Source: Eurosta solidaginis (taxonomy: Eukaryota > Arthropoda > Insecta > Diptera > Tephritidae). From it: a stretch of 64,000 nucleotides of DNA. The stretch spans positions 142,932,941 to 142,996,940 of the forward strand of contig NC_090320.1 in assembly GCF_040869045.1 (NCBI RefSeq), in the 5' to 3' direction. Of this stretch, positions 44,800-56,052 are shown piece by piece. The position numbers and the translations under genes were made by a program. A model generated the notes under the pieces. The model was not told the DNA's origin. It made no database searches and saw only the letters and a list, made by a program, of their open reading frames with translations. Within the stretch, counting starts at the first letter, position 1, and every line of letters starts with the position of its first letter.

Positions 44800-45065
44800 G
44801 GCCTCTTGATAAAGGATTCCAGGTTCAAATTCGAACTCAATGCCAGAACCATAACTTGTATGATAATTATTGTTCCTTTAATTTTTCTGTAGTTGAAATT
44901 CTTTTCTATAACAGCTAGACGTGGTGATGGTCGGATACGATTGTAAACAGTCCGATCATCGCAGGAGTGCGGGTTCAAATCCCACTCCCGGGAGAAAAGG
45001 CTTTGAAGAGATTTACAAGGTAAAATCAAAACAGTTGCCGCCTGGTCTGTCCTGATGTCAATTTC
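44800..45065 (+). repeat. tRNA-like SINE head or fragment, second type
   Basis: GTGGTGATGGTCGGATACGA followed by GTGCGGGTTCAAATCCCACT gives A- and B-box-like spacing of a tRNA-derived promoter (44924-44995). The arms do not pair as a functional tRNA acceptor stem, so it is not called as a tRNA gene. The segment at 44815-44880 matches sequence near 43108-43155. Confidence 0.5.
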
Positions 45066-45157
45066 TTTAATTTTTTCCCAAACAATAAAAATGTAGAATG
45101 CTTTTGGCCGTAAATATAAACTATTTTAAATTTTAATAAAACTTAATAAATTGTATA

Positions 45158-47300
45158 GGGAGTGGGCCATACTTCTACAGGTGGACGCCATTTCGGGATA
45201 TCGCCATAAAGGTGGACCAGGGGTGACTCTAGAATGTGTTTGTACGATATGCATATCAAATGAAAGGTATTAATGAGGGGTTTAAAAGTGAGTGGGCCGT
45301 AGTTCTATAGGTGGATGCCTTTTCGAGGCATCGCCATTAAGGTGGACCAGGGGTGACTCTAGAATGTGTTTTTAAGATATGGGTATCAAATGAAAGGTGT
45401 TAATGAGTATTTTAAAACGGAGTGGGCCTTAGTTCTATAGGTGGACGCCTTTTTGAGATATCGCCATAAAGGTGGACCAGGGGTGACTCTAGAATGTGTT
45501 TGTACGATATGGGTATCAAATGAAAGGTGTTAATGAGTATTTTAAAAGGGAGTGATCCTTAGTTCCATAGGTGGACGCCTTTTCGAGATAACGCCATAAA
45601 GGTGGACCAGGGGTGACTCTAGAATGTGTTTGTACGATATGCATATCAAATGAAAGGTATTAATGAGGGGTTTAAAAGTGAGTGGGCCGTAGTTCTATAG
45701 GTGGATGCCTTTTCGAGGCATCGCCATTAAGGTGGACCAGGGGTGACTCTAGAATGTGTTTTTAAGATATGGGTATCAAATGAAAGGTGTTAATGAGTAT
45801 TTTAAAACGGAGTGGGCCTTAGTTCTATAGGTGGACGCCTTTTTGAGATATCGCCATAAAGGTGGACCTGGGGTGACTCTAGAATGTGTTTGTACGATAT
45901 GGGTATCAAATGAAAGGTGTTAATGAGTATTTTAAAAAGGAGTGATCCTTGGTTCCATAGGTGGACGCCTTTTCGAGATAACGCCATAAAGGTGGACCAG
46001 GGGTGACTATAGAATCTCCTTGTAAGATATGGGTATCAAATGAAAGGTGTTAATGAGTAATTTAAAAAGGAGTGGGCCTTAGTTCTATAGGTGGACGCCT
46101 TTTTGAGATATCGCCATAAAGGTGGACCAGGGGTGACTCTAGAATGTGTTTGTACGATATGGGTATCAAATGAAAGGTGTTAATGAGTATTTTAAAAGGG
46201 AGTGATCCTTAGTTCCATAGGTGGACGCCTTTTCGAGATAACGCCATAAAGGTGGACCAGGGGTGACTCTAGAATCTCCTTGTAAGATATGGGTATCAAA
46301 TGAAAGGTGTTAATTAGTATTTTAAAAGGGAGTGGGTTTTAGCTCTATAGGTGGACGCCTTTTCGAGATATCGCCATAAAGGTGGACCAGGGGTGACTCT
46401 AGAATGCGTTTGTACAATATGGGTATCAAATGAAAGCTGTTAATGAGTATTTTAAAAGGGAGTGGGCCTTAGTTCTACAGGTGGACGCCTTTTCGAGATA
46501 TCGCCATAAAGGTGGACCAGGGGTGACTCTAGAATGCGTTTGTACAATATGGGTATCAAATGAAAGGTGTTAAAGAGTATTTTAAAAGGAGTGGGCCTTA
46601 GTTCTATAGGTGGACGCCTTTTCGAGATATCGCCATAAAGGTGGACCAGGGGTGGCTCTAGAATGTGTTTGTACAATATGGGTATCAAACGAAAGGTGTT
46701 AATGAGTATTTTAAAAGAGAACGGGCCTTAGTTCTATGGGTGGACGCCTTTTCGAGATATCGCCATAAAGGTGGACCAGGGGTCACTCTAGAATGCGTTT
46801 GTACAATATGGGTATCAAATGAAAGCTGTTAATGAGTATTTTAAAAGGGAGTGGGCCTTAGTTCTATAGGTGGACACCTTTTCGAGATATCGCCATAAAG
46901 GTGGACCAGGGGTGACTCTAGAATTTGTTTGTACGATATGGGTATCAAATGAAAGGTGTTAATAAGAATTTTAAAAGGGAGTGGGCCTTAGTTCTATAGG
47001 TGGATGCCTTTTCGGAATATCGTTATAAAGGTGGACCAGGGGTGACTCTAGAATGCGTTTGTACAATATGGGTATCAAATGAAAGCTGTTAATGAGTATT
47101 TTAAAAGGGAGTGGGCCTTAGTTCTATAGGTGGACGCCTTTTCGAGATATCGCCATAAAGGTGGACCAAGGATGACCCTAGAATTTGTTTGTACGATATG
47201 GGTATCAAATGAAAGGTGTTAATAAGTATTTTAAAAGGGAGTGGGCTTTAGTTCTATAGGTGGACGCCTTTTCGAGATATCGCCATAAATGTGGACCAGG
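45158..47300 (+). repeat. 130-bp satellite array, plus orientation (about 16 units)
   Basis: Units of 130 bp contain TAGTTCTATAGGTGGACGCC, GAGATATCGCCATAAAGGTG, GACCAGGGGTGACTCTAGAA and GGGTATCAAATGAAAGGTGT. The first part has a higher-order period. The variant unit with ATATGCATATC and GAGGGGTTTAAAAGTGAG at 45245-45300 recurs at 45635-45690, three units (390 bp) later, with its neighbours. The array ends abruptly at 47300 where orientation flips. Long open frames come from the periodicity and do not indicate a gene. Confidence 0.95.
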
Positions 47301-48150
47301 ACCGCTCTCTTTTAAAATACTCATTAACACCTTTCGTTTGATACCCATATTGTACAAACACATTCTAGAGCCACCCCTGGTCCACCTTTATGGCGATATC
47401 TCGAAAAGGCGTCCACCTATAGAACTAAGCCCCACGCCCTTTTAAAATACTCATTAACACCTTTCATTTGATACCCATATCGTACAAACATATTCTAGAG
47501 TCACCCCTGGTACACCTTTATGGCGATATCTCGAAAAGGCGACCACCTATAGAACGAAGGCCCACTCCCTTTTAAAAATACTCATTAACACCTTTCATTT
47601 GATACACATATTGTACAAACGCATTCTAGAGTCACCCCTGGTCCACATTTATGGCGATATCTCGAAAAGGCGTCCACCTATAGAACTAAGGCCCACTCCC
47701 TTTTAAAATACTCATTAACTGCTTTCACTTGATACCCATATTGTACAAACGCATTCTAGAATCACCCCTGGTCCACCTTTATGGCGATATGCGAAAAGGC
47801 GTCCACCCATAGAACTAAGGCCCGCTCTCTTTTAAAATACTCATTAACACCTTTCGTTTGATACCCATATTGTAGAAACGCATTCTAGAGTCACCCCTGG
47901 TCCACCTTTATGGCGATATCTCGAAAAGGCGTCCACCTATAGAACTAAGGCCCACTCCCTTTTAAAATACTCACTAACACCTTTAATTTGATACCCATAT
48001 CGTAGAAACAAATTCTAGAGTCAGCCCTGGTCCACCTTTATGGCGATATCCCTAAATGGCGTCCACCTATAGAACCATGGCCCTCTTAAAATACTCTTTG
48101 ATACCATCCATTTGATACACATGTCATACAAACACATTTCAGGGTTACCC
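47301..48150 (-). repeat. 130-bp satellite array, minus orientation (about 6.5 units)
   Basis: The same unit, reverse complement, starting CTCTCTTTTAAAATACTCAT directly after GTGGACCAGG of the plus array. The last units (47960-48150) are the most diverged (CATTTGATACACATGTCATA), as is usual at array edges. Confidence 0.95.
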
Positions 48151-49279
48151 TAGATTAATTTTCCTACCCGAACTTAGCCTTCCTTACTTGTTTATACTCA
48201 GTTGAGCAGAGCACTCATCTCAGATCGCTAATTAAAATGAACAATATCGGACTATAACCACGCCCACTTTTTCGATATCGAAAATTTCGAAAAACCGAAA
48301 AAGTGCGATAATTCATTACCAAAGACAGATAAAGCGATGAAACTTGGTAGGTGAGTTGAACTTATGACGCAGAATAGAAAATTAGTAAAATTTTGGACAA
48401 CGGGCGTGGCACCGCCCACTTTTAAAAGAAGGTAATTTAAAACTTTTGCAAGCTGTAATTTGGCAGTTGTTGAAGATATCATGATGGAATTTGGCAGGAA
48501 CGTTACTCCTATTACTATATTTATATGTTAGCAAAATCGGAGAAGGACAAAACCCACTTAAAAAAAAAAGTTTTTTAAGTAAAATTTTAACAAAAAATTT
48601 AATATCTTTACAGTATATAAGTAAATTATGTCAACATTCAACTCCAGTAATGATATGGTGCAACACAATACAAACATAAACAAAAATTTCAAAATGGGCG
48701 TGGCTCCGCGCTTTTTCATTTAATTTGTCTAGGATACTTTTAATGCCATAAGTCGAACAAAAATTTACAACTCCTTTTGAAATTTGGTAGGGGCAAGATT
48801 TTATGACGTTAACTGTTTTCTGTGAAAATGGGCGAAACCGGTTGAAGCCACGCCCAGTTTTTATACACAGTCGTCCGTCTCTCCTTCCGCATGGCCGTTA
48901 ACACGATAACTTGAGCAAAAATCGACATATCTTTATTGAACTTAGTTCACGTATTTATCTGAACTCACTTTATCTTGGTATAAAAAATGAAGAAATCCGA
49001 CTATGACCACGCCCGCTTTCTCACTATCGAAAATTACGAAAAATTAAAAAAATGCCATAATTCTATACCAAATACGAAAAAAAGGGATGAAACATGGTAA
49101 TTGGATTGGTTTATTGACGCGAAATATAACTTTAGAAAAAACTTTGTAAAATGGTTGTGACACCTACCATATTAAGTAGAAGAAAATGAAAAAGTTCTGC
49201 AGGGCGAAATAAAAAACCCTTGAAAACTTGGCAGGTATTACATATATAAATAAATTAGCGGTATCCAACAGATGATGTT

Positions 49280-51580
49280 CTGGGTCACCCTGTTCCACAT
49301 TTTGGTCGATATCTGGAAAACGCCTTCACATATACATCTACCACCACTCCCTTTTAAAACTCTCATTAATACCTTTAATTTGATACCAATATCGTACAAA
49401 CACATTCTAGAGTCACCCCTGGTCCACCTTTATGGCGATATCTCGAAAAGGCGTCCACCTATAGAACTAAGCCCCACGCCCTTTTAAAATACTCATTAAC
49501 ACATTTCATTTGATACCCATATCGTACAAACATATTCTAGAGTCACCCCTGGTCCACCTTTTTGGCGATATCTCGAAAAGGCGACTACCTATAGAACGAA
49601 GGCCCACTCCCTTTTAAAAATACTCATTAACACCTTTCATTTGATACCCATATCGTACAAACAAAGTCTAGAGTCACCCCTGGTCCACCTTTATTGCGAT
49701 ACCTCGAAAAGGCGTCCACCTATAGAACTAAGGCCCACTCCGTTTTACAATACTCATTAACACCTTTCATTTGATACCCATATTGTACAAACGCATTCTC
49801 GAGTCACCCCTGGTCCACCTTTATGGCGATATCTCGAAAAGGCGACCACCTATAGAACTAAGGCCCACTCCCTTTTAAAATACTCATTAACTGCTTTCAC
49901 TTGATACCCATATTGTACAAACGCATTCTAAAATCACCCCTGGTCCACCTTTATGGCGATATGCGAAAAGGCGTCCACCCATAGAACTAAGGCCCGCTCT
50001 CTTTTAAAATACTCATTAACACCTTTCGTTTGATACCCATATTGTACAAACGCATTCTAGAGTCACCCCTGGTCCACCTTTATGCCGATATCTCGAAAAG
50101 GCGTCCACCTATAGAACTAAGGCCCACTCCCTTTAAAATACTCATTAACACCTTTCATGTGATACCCATATCGTACAAACACATTCTAGGTCCACCTTTA
50201 TGGCGATATCTCGAAAAGGCGTCCACCTATAGAGCTAAAACCCACTCCCTTTTAAAATACTCATTAACAACTTTCATTTGATACCCATATCTTACAAGGA
50301 GATTCTAGAGTCACCCCTGGTCCACCTTTATGGCGTTATCTCGAAAAGGCGTCCACCTATGGAACTAAGGATCACTCCCTTTTAAAATACTCATTAACAC
50401 CTTTCATTTGATACCCATATTGTACAAACGCATTCTAGAGTCACCCCTGGTCCACCTTTATGGCGATATCTCGAAAAGGCGTCCACCTCTAGAACTAAGG
50501 CCCACTCCCTTTTAAAATACTCATTAACACCTTTCATTTGATACCCATATTGTACAAACGCATTCTCGAGTCACCCCTGGTCCACCTTTATGGCGATATC
50601 TCGAAAAGGCGACCACCTATACAAATACCACCACTCCCTTTTAAAACCCTCATTAATACCTTTAATTTGATACCCATATCGTACAAAAAAATTCTAGGGT
50701 CACCCCTGGTCCACCTTTATGGCGATATCTCGAAACGGCGTCCACCTATAGAACTAAGGATCATTCCCTTTTAAAATACTCATTAACACCTTTCTTTTGA
50801 TACCCATATTAAAAATAAAAAATAAATGTAAGGCGCGATAACCTCCGAAGAGATCTAAGGCCGAGCTTCTCTTCCAATTTGCGCCGTGCTCCTCTTCATT
50901 TTCCCTACAAATTGGCCGGACGGGACCTACATGTTTTATGCCGACTCCGAACGGCATCTGCAAGGCAGATGAGTTTTCACTGAGAGCTTTTCGTGGCAGA
51001 AATACACCCGGAGCGCTTGCCAAACACTGCCGAGGGGCGACCCCGTATAGAAAAATTTTCTTCAAATTGAAAAACCTTATTTCTAAAATTTTGATGTTGC
51101 TTTGCCCGGGGTGCGAACCCAGGGCATACGGTGTGATAGGCGGAGCACGCTACCATCACACCACGGTGGCCGCCAAATTATATTTATGGCGATAACTCGA
51201 AAAGGCGACCACCTATACAACTACCACCACTCCCTTTTAAAACCCTCATTATAACCTTTAATTTGATACCCATGTCGTACAAACATATTCTAGGGTCACC
51301 CCTGGTCCACCTTTATGGAGATATTTCGAAACGGCGTCCACCTATGGAACTAAGGATTACTCCCTTTTAAAATACTCATTAACACCTTTCATTTGATACC
51401 CATATCGTGCAAACAAATTCTAGAGTCAACCCTGATCCACCTTTATGGCGATATCCCTAAATGGCGTCCACCTATAGAACTATGGCCCACTCTCTCATAA
51501 AATACTCGTTAATGCCTTTCATTTGATACACATGTCATACAAACACATTCCAGGGTTTCCCTCGGTTCATTTTCCTACAT
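49280..51580 (-). repeat. 130-bp satellite array inside the foldback element
   Basis: Minus-orientation units matching those at 47301-48150, with diverged units at both edges (CATATACATCTACCACCACT near 49330 and 51215). One SINE interrupts it at 50813-51178. Several units share variants with units at 47301-48050 in the same order (for example AACTGCTTTCACTTGATACC at 47716 and 49887), which indicates segmental duplication. Confidence 0.93.
50813..51178 (-). mobile_element. tRNA-derived SINE, copy 4, most complete
   Basis: On the minus strand: GGCGGCCACCGTGGTGTGAT, GGTAGCGTGCTCCGCC, B box GGGTTCGCACCCCGGGC, then AAAGCAACATCAAAATTTTA, CACTGAAGG-like and GCCGACTCCGAACGG blocks, ending ACCTTACATTTATTTTTTA-like at 50813. 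It splits a satellite unit between CCCATATT and ATTTATGGCG, with a few target bases lost. Both polymerase III boxes are well preserved here. Confidence 0.88.
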
Positions 51581-52404
51581 GGTTATTTTCCCTTATGCTG
51601 TCACCATAGCTCTCAACTGAGTATGTAATGTTCGGTTACACCCGAACTTAACCTTCCTTACTTGTTCATATTTGATATAGAATTATGGCATTTTTTTCAT
51701 TTGTCGTAATTTTCGATGTCGAAAAAGTGGGCGAGGTCATAGTCCGATTTCTGCCAGTTTTTATACCAAAATAAAGTGAGTTCAGATAAGTACGTGAACT
51801 AAGTTTAGTAAAGATATATCGATTTTTACTCAAGTTATCGTGTTAACGGCCGAGCGGAAGGACAGACGGTCGACCGATTTCGCCCATTTTCACAGAAAAC
51901 AGTTATCGTTATAGAATCTATGCCCCTACCAAATTTCACAAGGATTCGTAAATTTTTGCTCGACTTATGGCATTAAAAGTATTCTAGACGAATTAAATGA
52001 AAAAGGGCGCAGCCACGCCCATTTTGAATTATCGCACTTTTTCGGTTTTTCGAAATTTTCGATATCGAAAAAGTGGGCGTCGTTATAGCCCGATTTCGTT
52101 CATTTTAAATAGCGATCTGAGATAAGCGCCCAGGAACCTACATACCAAATTTCGTCAAGATACCTCAAAATTTACTCAAGTTTTCGTGTTTGCGGACGGA
52201 CGGACGGACGGACATGGCTAAATGAATTTCTTTTTTCGCCCAGAGAAGTCTATATATATCTCGATTAGTTTATGCCGTTACGAATTACCGTTAGGCGAAC
52301 AAAGTTAATATACTCTGCTCAGCTGAGTATAAAAGGCTCTTTTTTATACACAAACAAAAAGATTTTTTAGAACAAAACATCACTACATACTTACTTCCTC
52401 AACT

Positions 52405-52537
52405 GTGATTAGAAGACTAAATCGTTTAACACTAATTGTATGTAACAAAGGTATTGAATATAATAAAACAGAAAATATAAACAAACTAAAGAACAGTTTT
52501 CGTAAACAAAAAATTATTGGAAAACGTCAATACATAA
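52405..52537. other. no gene; short open frame only
   Basis: An 89-aa frame (52405-52674) runs into the TIR of the next element and has no family. Confidence 0.5.
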
Positions 52538-53081
52538 AGTTGCCAGGCAACGCACAAATTTGCTTGATGGTTACCATAGCAACGGGTAGTTGTGTGTGTA
52601 TCGGGTTATTGTCGCTTGCCCGGCCGCCACACAAGCATAAAGCATCAAGCGCCATTTGCATTGAAAATTCGTAGCGTGCGGACGTAAAAATGTCATCGGA
52701 TGAGAATTTTTTATTGCTTTAACTGCAGTTGTTTTGGCGGAAAAAGCAGAATATCATATTGTTTATTTTTTTCATCATGGTTGGAATATGCTTCACACTT
52801 TATGGTAAGCATTCGTAGGTTTCAATAAACCGCAACGTAAAATCTTTTTCTTCCGCGAAGTTGCTTATTGCACGTTCTCACAAAACTAACACATTAATGC
52901 TTGTCAACCACGTCGGCCACGATCAAACAGAACAGCTGTCAAGCGAAAAAATCTAAAAATTTAGATTTTCATCAACGCGAAGCCGACAAAAAATACTTGT
53001 GAGCACGGCATCGCTCGATACGCACACAACTACCCGTTGCTATGGTAACCATCAAGCAAATTTGTGCGTTGCCCGGCAGCT
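52538..53081 (+). mobile_element. 544-bp TIR element, probably PIF/Harbinger derived
   Basis: Ends AGTTGCCAGGCAACGCACAA and TTGTGCGTTGCCCGGCAGCT are inverted. The match continues for about 65 bp, through GCTTGATGGTTACCATAGCA ACGGGTAGTTGTGTG. TAA flanks both sides (52535-52537 and 53082-53084). Inside, ATGTCATCGGATGAGAATTT at 52690 encodes MSSDENFLLL then a stop and RKK, resembling a Harbinger transposase start. Most of the gene is deleted. Confidence 0.78.
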
Positions 53082-53200
53082 TAAGACGGAAAGACAGTAA
53101 CGATTCAGCTTGATCATCCTAGCATTGGTGTTGTTGTCACTAAGACGATGGTGTAAATATGCATGGACATACATATATATGTATGTATATGAAAAATGCA

Positions 53201-53689
53201 TTAGGGGTGCCTGTGGTTTTTTATAAGGTTGCGGTATGCATATGCACAATTAGAAGTGTCGGATTTGAAATTAATTTTCTTTTCATTAGGTGTGTCTACT
53301 ATATGTAACATTTCTAAAATAAATCTTTTATTGTAATTTTTCTCTTCTTCCAAGACGGAGACATTTTCGAAGTCCGAGTTATGCCCTGTATCTCTACAAT
53401 GGGATATTAAAGCTGGTTTGTTTTCCGAAAAATTATTCCTTAATTTTATATTTGATTTGTGAGCGGATATCCTTGTCTTAAGTTTAGATTTTCTAGTCCC
53501 TACATATACATTAAGCTGGGATGATTTGCATGGACGAAAGTTAACCCATATCGCGCCATCGATTTTTCGATAGGTTTTGGGCTCAGGAAAAAAAGTTCCA
53601 CTAAGCATACCCAAAAAAAATAATTTTCGAACCTGCAAAATTTGAGTTTTTTGACTTTTCTTTGCTTTGAATTTTAAGGTTTTTTTCAT
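53201..53689 (-). pseudogene. Penelope-like GIY-YIG endonuclease fragment
   Basis: A 162-aa minus frame. From about residue 60 it reads VYVGTRKSKLKTRISAHKSN, then ALISHCRDTGHNSDFENVSV, YNKRFILEMLHI and a C-terminal INFKSDTSNC block. This is the second half of the GIY-YIG nuclease that follows RT in Penelope-like retroelements (Arg in LKTRISAHK, Glu in LEM). The GIY half and RT are absent. The N-terminal 55 residues are low-complexity and probably not part of the domain. Confidence 0.75.
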
Positions 53690-54560
53690 GGTATACTTAA
53701 AAAAATTTCAGTTGATTTTAAAATTTTCATGTATACCCCTTCCGACTCAAAATTGTCCGCTAAAAACTTTGGCGATAACAGTTTTTTGAAAAAAAAGAAA
53801 TATTTTCTGGGTTTCGAGGAGTGTTTTGGTGAAAAAATTTATTTTTTCGCCATTTTTTTAAGGGTTTCTTCAGAAACGTGCAAAAGTGTTGCCGATGAAA
53901 ACAAATTTGTCTCATAGTTCCTATCCTACTTAAAATTATGCGATAAAAACGTTGGCATTAACAGTTTAAAAAAAAAGTTTTTTTTTTGGTTTTTGGGACT
54001 TGTTTTGGTCGAAATAGATTGTTTTCATTTTCAAGGCTCCAAATCATTTTTTATGTATATGTTTCCGTTAGACCCACCAATAAGTATACCAAAATGATCA
54101 GGGGACGAGCTAAGTTGATTTAGCCATGTCCAACTGTCCGTTTGTTTGAACGCAAACTAGTCCCTCAATTTTTGAGATATTTTGATGAAATTTGGTAAGC
54201 TGGCATATTTTGATGGGGGATTTGACATTTGTCGGAATCGACCCGATCGGACCCTATAGCATATACCTCCCATACAATCGATTGTTCAATAAGAGGGTTT
54301 TCGCCATTTCTGCCCCATTTCTGCCTCATTTTAACAGCTAGCATCATCAAATTTTACCACAAGCTTACGTATTGGGCATAGATTGTTGTCTAAAAAATAT
54401 TCAAGATCGGACATATTTATAATATATATCCGATACAACCGACTGTTCAGGTAAGAGGATTTTCATAATTTTTGTCGAATCGATTTTTAGTCCGATAAAT
54501 ACCTGCTGGGCTGGACCCAGAACACAAAGTTAATCAAGTAGCGTGTCACTGTCACTTAAA
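53690..54560. repeat. dispersed repeat fragments, no gene
   Basis: Two related blocks with CGATAAAAACGTT.GC/AAAACTTTGGCG and ACAGTTTTTTGAAAAAAA occur near 53760 and 53940. About 54060-54200 holds the reverse complement of the repeat at 4590-4700 (AGCTAAGTTGATTTAGCCAT, AACGCAAACTAGTCCCTC). About 54330-54540 has CCGATACAACCGACTGTTCA. All non-coding. Confidence 0.55.
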
Positions 54561-54570
54561 GAAATAAGCT

Positions 54571-54700
54571 AGGACTGAAGACCGATCCGCGCGGCAATCA
54601 GCACACCACCTCCTCTATTTAAGCTAGTCTTTATCGCGTCTCTATCCTTTCGGAAAACATGATAAAGGTTTGGTTAAACTGGGCATCATGCCCAGATGGC
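54571..54700 (-). pseudogene. non-LTR endonuclease fragment, minus strand
   Basis: The minus strand reads FRKDRDAIKTSLNRGGGVLI AA, the middle of an APE-type endonuclease of Jockey/I-like elements, then a stop. Only about 40 residues remain. Confidence 0.65.
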
Positions 54701-54991
54701 GGTACCTCCTTTCGAGATGAAGGTGCGGAATCTATTAGTGGACCGAACGGGTATCTAGAGTGCTCGTAGATCGTGCTTCGTACTAAGTATATTAAGTATA
54801 GTATATATAGGTTATTTCTTTCCTTTCTGTCTCCCTAACTCGTTAACCTTAATACGAGTTGCAAATTGCCATCACAAGCAGTGCAAAGCTTAAATCCAAA
54901 CCTTTTTATAACCCTGGTGCTAAATTATTATAAGTCCTCGTCAAAGACTGATATCGTACGTTGCTGCGCATACTTAGTAGTTGAGCAAAAG

Positions 54992-55197
54992 GTGTAAATA
55001 TCATACACGTCAACGCGCAAAGCCTCTATAGAAAACTTGATGCGTTAAGATATCTTTGCGAGTCCTCCGATATAGACATTATCTGCATATGCGAAACCTG
55101 GTTTTCTTCAGGCCATAACGATGAGATAGTAAAACTAAATGATTATCGGCTTCTCAGCGCTGACAGAAGTGGTCATGGTGGTGGTGTCGCTATATAT
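54992..55197 (+). pseudogene. CR1/Jockey-type APE endonuclease, 5' half
   Basis: The + frame VNIIHVNAQSLYRKLDALRY, DIDIICICETWFSS and DRSGHGGGVAIY is the N-terminal part of an apurinic-type endonuclease (N and E of the metal site in HVNAQS and CETW). It is cut after GGGVAIY by the LTR element at 55198. The other half resumes at 58821. Confidence 0.88.
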
Positions 55198-55791
55198 TGT
55201 AACGAATGTTAGCAGCACTAAGCGATGCTATCGTCTCTAAGCCGATGCTAACCAGTGACGTGAATGCACATCAATAATTCATCATTATGTATCTACATAA
55301 ACGAATAAATAATTGCGTCTACACATATGTACGTATACGAACATCTGAGCGGCAATGCACAAATACATGCATATATCTTATCTGAGTTGTCACAAGAGAG
55401 AGCAATAATTTGTGCACGTAGTTGTGGCTGGCGATTTTGTAGCCGAAACAACTAGTAACTTCTGGAAATCGAAGAGCCTAGAAGTATGCAGCGTAAACTA
55501 TAAAAGCAGTGCAGGCGAGTAAGAAGTAATTCAGTTTGATTTGAATTGTCAAGCAGTTACGAGTAAGACGATATCTAGCGAGCAATAGCACTATTATTTT
55601 GAAAGTCAGTTTCCTTTAAGCTATCAGTTTGGTTATTAAGCTATTCGTTGCACAGTTTGAGTGTTATTGTGAAGTATTTTAATAAAGGCCATTTTTCCAT
55701 TATTCAATATTGGAGTTATTTATTCAACAGTTTAGTGATTCGAACTTAGCAGAGAATTGCAAATAAGAAGATTTGCAGCAAATTCGTTACA
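55198..55791 (+). repeat. 5' LTR of element 3
   Basis: Begins TGTAACGAATGTTAGCAGCA and ends AATTCGTTACA. TATAAAAGCAG near 55500 is a plausible TATA box, with AATAAAGGCC near 55680 as a polyadenylation signal. Confidence 0.95.
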
Positions 55792-55793
55792 AT

Positions 55794-55805
55794 TGGTGTC
55801 AGAAG
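55794..55805 (+). promoter_or_regulatory. primer binding site, tRNA-Leu
   Basis: TGGTGTCAGAAG, 2 bp after the LTR, complements the CTTCTGACACCA 3' end of insect tRNA-Leu. The same site occurs in the element at 59540. Confidence 0.8.
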
Positions 55806-55842
55806 AGGAATTGTTGAATAAATTCCAGAGGACAACAAGGAC

Positions 55843-56040
55843 ATGGCAAAGTTCAGTGAATTGAAGATCCAGCAACTGAAGAGGGAGTTGGAGAGCCGTG
55901 GATTGAATACAAGCGGCGTTAAACTTGAACTTCAGGCACGGCTACGAGAGGCAATGGAAGCAGAAGGAATTGATGTGGACGAGTATGTATTTTATCCTGA
56001 TGAGGAGGAGACAACAGCAAAAATTGAAGAGAAAAATTAA
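55843..56040 (+). CDS. short gag frame: SAP domain (LTR element 3)
   Basis: 65 codons starting MAKFSELKIQQLKRELESRG. Residues 5-36 have the two-helix SAP pattern (LKxxLxxRGLNTSGVKxELxxRL). The stop TAA (56038-56040) is in frame with the next ORF, whose ATG is four codons on. In the 59540 copy the corresponding codon is GAA, so one change separated the SAP module from gag. Read-through or reinitiation is possible but unproven. SAP modules bind AT-rich DNA. Confidence 0.78.
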   Translation: MAKFSELKIQQLKRELESRGLNTSGVKLELQARLREAMEAEGIDVDEYVFYPDEEETTAKIEEKN

Positions 56041-56052
56041 ACACCGCAGACA

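Larger units (their letters stand above)
48191..52334. mobile_element. large foldback element enclosing satellite DNA
   Basis: The ends are inverted: TTTATACTCAGTTGAGCAGA on the left and CTGCTCAGCTGAGTATAAAA on the right. Behind them, 48225-49250 and about 51660-52160 are inverted copies (CCACGCCCACTTTTTCGATA with CGAAAATTTCGAAAAACCGA on the left, complement near 52020-52080). The left arm lacks about 190 bp present in the right arm (52130-52310). Between the arms lie about 15 units of 130-bp satellite plus a SINE. No transposase is encoded. Confidence 0.72.

Noticed and set aside
44924..45000. A tRNA gene
   Set aside because: A- and B-box-like motifs exist, but acceptor and anticodon arms do not pair properly. 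More likely a SINE head.
45802..47445. Repeated open frames reading like LVHLYGDISKRRPP in the satellite
   Set aside because: They follow the 130-bp period in both arrays and shift with each indel. No start, stop or composition supports a protein.
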